DNA of 7,470 nucleotides, taken from NCBI GenBank assembly GCA_003266065.1, contig MUZY01000108.1, positions 4,754-12,223 of the forward strand. Reading direction: 5' to 3'. Source of the stretch: Methanosphaera sp. rholeuAM130 (lineage in GTDB: Archaea; Methanobacteriota; Methanobacteria; Methanobacteriales; Methanobacteriaceae). The notes beneath the pieces were generated by a model. It did not search any database, was not told the origin of the DNA, and worked only from the letters and a program-made list of their open reading frames with translations. The translations under genes and the position numbers were made by a program. Each line of letters opens with the position of its first letter. Position 1 is the first letter of the stretch. Of the stretch, positions 6,496-7,470 are shown piece by piece.

Positions 6496-6555
6496 TATTC
6501 TTAATTTTAAGAATAATCAAAGCTATGAGCTTTGTATTAAATAAAACAATTTATT
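6496..6555. repeat. Cluster of three consecutive inverted repeats
   Basis: Three perfect dyads follow each other closely. TATTCTTAA and TTAAGAATA are separated by two bases (6496-6515). CAAAGCT and AGCTTTG are separated by ATG (6518-6534). AATAAA and TTTATT are separated by four bases (6540-6555). None is followed by a long T-run, so they do not look like a simple terminator. As RNA they would form three small hairpins; as DNA the first is a near-continuous 20-bp palindrome suited to a dimeric regulator. Confidence 0.5.
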
Positions 6556-6605
6556 GAGACTTATAACCTAATATAAAGAACAAATAAGTAGTTTTAATAC
6601 TAAGG

Positions 6606-6615
6606 TATATAAATA
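6606..6615 (+). promoter_or_regulatory. Probable TATA box for the histone gene
   Basis: TATATAAATA preceded by TAAGG is the clearest TATA-like element upstream of the histone gene. It predicts a start near 6640 and an A-rich leader of about 105 bases. Several weaker A+T stretches follow at 6616-6640, so the exact element is uncertain. Confidence 0.4.
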
Positions 6616-6746
6616 TAAAAATATAAATTATAAAATAGTAAATTTCAACTAGCTAAATAAAAAATAGTTTTGAAATAAAAATAAATTGTAATTAAATACA
6701 ATAAAAAAGTTCAAAAGATAAAAAAAGTACTATATGAGGTGAAAAC

Positions 6747-6953
6747 ATGGGAGAATTACCATTAACTCCATTAGGTAGAATAATCAAAAAAGGTGGAGCT
6801 GAAAGAGTTAGTGAAGATGCTAAAGAAGAACTATCAGAATTTTTAGAACAAGAAGCTGAAGTAATAGCAAAACTAGCCTTAGACAATGCAAAAGAAAGTG
6901 GAAGAAAAACTCTTAAAGCTGAAGATATTGCTGTAGCATATAAAAAACTTTAA
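6747..6953 (+). CDS. Archaeal HMf-type histone, net acidic variant
   Basis: A complete 68-residue single-domain histone fold, the normal length for Methanobacteriales histones, which dimerise and wrap DNA. It opens ELPLTPLGRIIKKGGAERVS, as in HMfA and HMfB, and carries the second-loop GRKTLKAEDI segment (52-61). By alignment to HMfB as I remember it, DNA-contact positions Arg11, Lys14, Arg20, Lys54 and Thr55 are kept, as is Gly17, equivalent to the stacking glycine at HMfB 16. The dimer-dimer interface differs: HMfB Leu46 and His49 become Asn47 and Glu50, while Asp60 (HMfB 59) stays. I count 14 acidic and 12 basic residues, a net charge near -2, compared with a positive HMfB. ATG at 6747 follows GAGGTGA (6736-6742) by 4 bases, an excellent ribosome binding site. 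It is monocistronic by its own promoter and T-rich end. Confidence 0.95.
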   Translation: MGELPLTPLGRIIKKGGAERVSEDAKEELSEFLEQEAEVIAKLALDNAKESGRKTLKAEDIAVAYKKL

Positions 6954-6960
6954 GCTTCCA

Positions 6961-7022
6961 TTTCTTTTTACACAATTCAAATAATTTAATTATTCATTAA
7001 ATTATCCATAAACTATTTTTTT
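6961..7022 (+). terminator. T-rich terminator region after the histone gene
   Basis: TTTCTTTTTA starts 8 bases after the histone stop, and a run of seven T residues lies at 7016-7022. Either could end the histone mRNA. The region lies between convergent genes. Confidence 0.45.
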
Positions 7023-7035
7023 AGAATCATTTTAT

Positions 7036-7257
7036 TTAATATAGCAAATCATCCTTCAATAATTCATAATCCTCTTGTGATAACATGATATTTTCATAAT
7101 AAGTCAAATCCCCTTCAGTAATTATAAATGCAACTACCGTATATTCCAAAAATAGATACGACTCTTCAAGACCATACCCCGATATTCTGGCTATTGGAAC
7201 CAATCGCCTATTTTCCAAGACTATCGTATCCAATTCAACATATTTTGAAAAATCCAC
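7036..7257 (-). CDS. Small hypothetical protein, 73 residues
   Basis: I do not recognise this protein. It starts with GTG (7255-7257), the only in-frame start before an upstream stop, and reads MDFSKYVELDTIVLENRR at its beginning. It has alternating hydrophobic stretches (LVPIARISG, YLFLEYTVVAFIITEG) suggesting a small beta-rich domain, then an acidic C-terminal helix (SQEDYELLKDDLLY). It has no cysteine, signal peptide or membrane segment. The weak site GAGTTGA lies 6 bases before the GTG. It begins one base after the stop codon of the frame coming from the right edge, so the two probably form an operon with coupled translation. The opposite strand also has an open frame here (7128-7358), but the minus-strand frame has the more protein-like composition and the tight upstream junction. 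I consider it a real gene at moderate confidence. Confidence 0.6.
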   Translation of the reverse strand: MDFSKYVELDTIVLENRRLVPIARISGYGLEESYLFLEYTVVAFIITEGDLTYYENIMLSQEDYELLKDDLLY

Positions 7258-7258
7258 G

Positions 7259-7470
7259 TTATTTCAACTCTTTATACAATGAAATTATTAATTTAACCAT
7301 CTTTATGTTGGAAATTATTTTTATGATTACTTTTAACAGTACCAATAATGATAATTGAAAGTTTAACCTAGAGATTAGATTTAACTTGGCTTCGTCCATT
7401 ATGGGAGTTATTATTACCCTTAACCCTTTAGCGTAAAATGGTGCTGTAATCGCCCATAAAAATGAAGAGA
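7259..7470 (-). CDS. C-terminal part of an unidentified protein running off the right edge
   Basis: Read on the minus strand, this frame is open from the window edge for 70 codons and stops at TAA (7259-7261). No start is in the window. The visible sequence begins SSFLWAITAPFYAKGLRV, continues through PIMDEAKLNLISR, and has a hydrophobic stretch QLSLLVLLKVIIKII followed by a Lys-rich amphipathic end (MVKLIISLYKELK). It is strongly basic with few acidic residues. It could end in a membrane-associated helix. I cannot assign a family. A 70-codon open stretch in DNA this rich in A+T, with a one-base junction to the next frame, makes a real gene more likely than not, though composition alone does not prove it. 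Confidence 0.5.
   Translation of the reverse strand, partial: SSFLWAITAPFYAKGLRVIITPIMDEAKLNLISRLNFQLSLLVLLKVIIKIISNIKMVKLIISLYKELK

Larger units (their letters stand above)
6298..6746. other. Long A+T-rich intergenic region between tes and the histone gene
   Basis: This 449-bp region has no convincing reading frame, and I see no tRNA or rRNA-like segment. It starts with the tes terminator, carries further T-runs near 6361-6377, then a cluster of three small inverted repeats at 6496-6555, a TATA-like element at 6606-6615 and a long A-rich leader before the histone gene. It is longer than the other gaps in the window, so a small non-coding RNA is possible but not demonstrated. Confidence 0.5.

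Noticed and set aside
7128..7358. 76-residue plus-strand frame at the right end
   Set aside because: It overlaps both minus-strand frames, has no Shine-Dalgarno, and has an unprotein-like mix of His, Pro and Asn. The minus-strand pair with its one-base junction is the better reading, although neither strand is proved.
1..7470. CRISPR array, insertion sequence, tRNA or rRNA gene, defence system
   Set aside because: I saw no regularly spaced repeats, no transposase-like frame with flanking inverted repeats, no cloverleaf-like G+C-rich segment and no recognisable defence protein. The complete genes are mostly core metabolism and chromatin.

Overview
The window looks like a chromosomal segment of a methanogenic archaeon of the order Methanobacteriales, with Methanosphaera or Methanobrevibacter as the likeliest genera. 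The grounds are two methanofuran-biosynthesis genes, two archaeal ether-lipid genes, an HMf-type histone, very A+T-rich intergenic DNA, oligo-T tracts after genes and GGTGA-type ribosome binding sites. The genus is inferred from composition and gene content and is not proved.

Layout from left to right. Bases 1-387 are the 3' end of a UDP-GlcNAc 2-epimerase gene (wecB). It is followed by a complete UDP-ManNAc dehydrogenase gene (wecC, 510-1805). Together these make UDP-ManNAcA for surface or protein glycans. The next two genes form a tight pair with an 11-bp overlap: mfnD (1826-2815, tyramine-glutamate ligase) and mfnF (2805-3857, APMF-Glu synthase). Both act in building methanofuran, the C1 carrier of the first step of methanogenesis. 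Convergent to them on the minus strand is carS (3899-4462, CDP-archaeol synthase). Divergent from carS across a 299-bp A+T-rich gap is a radical SAM protein of the tetraether lipid synthase family (tes, 4762-6297). A 449-bp A+T-rich gap with three consecutive small inverted repeats and a probable TATA box then leads to a histone gene (6747-6953). The right end holds two minus-strand reading frames separated by one base: a small hypothetical protein (7036-7257) and the C-terminal part of a gene running off the edge (7259-7470). The latter has no start in the window.

How they fit together: carS and tes flank one shared intergenic region and act at different stages of the membrane lipid pathway, since CarS activates the unsaturated diether and Tes later joins saturated chains. 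The glycan pair and the methanofuran pair are separate transcription units: an oligo-T tract lies directly between wecC and mfnD.

The window is mostly core archaeal metabolism, and I see no defence system, mobile element or CRISPR array. The points most worth a second look are the odd translation start of tes (no well-placed Shine-Dalgarno for the only canonical start codon, a 12-codon upstream frame overlapping it, and a well-spaced AUA), a net-acidic histone with a changed tetramer interface, a roughly 70-residue C-terminal extension on WecB, the hairpin cluster upstream of the histone gene, and the unassigned gene pair at the right edge.
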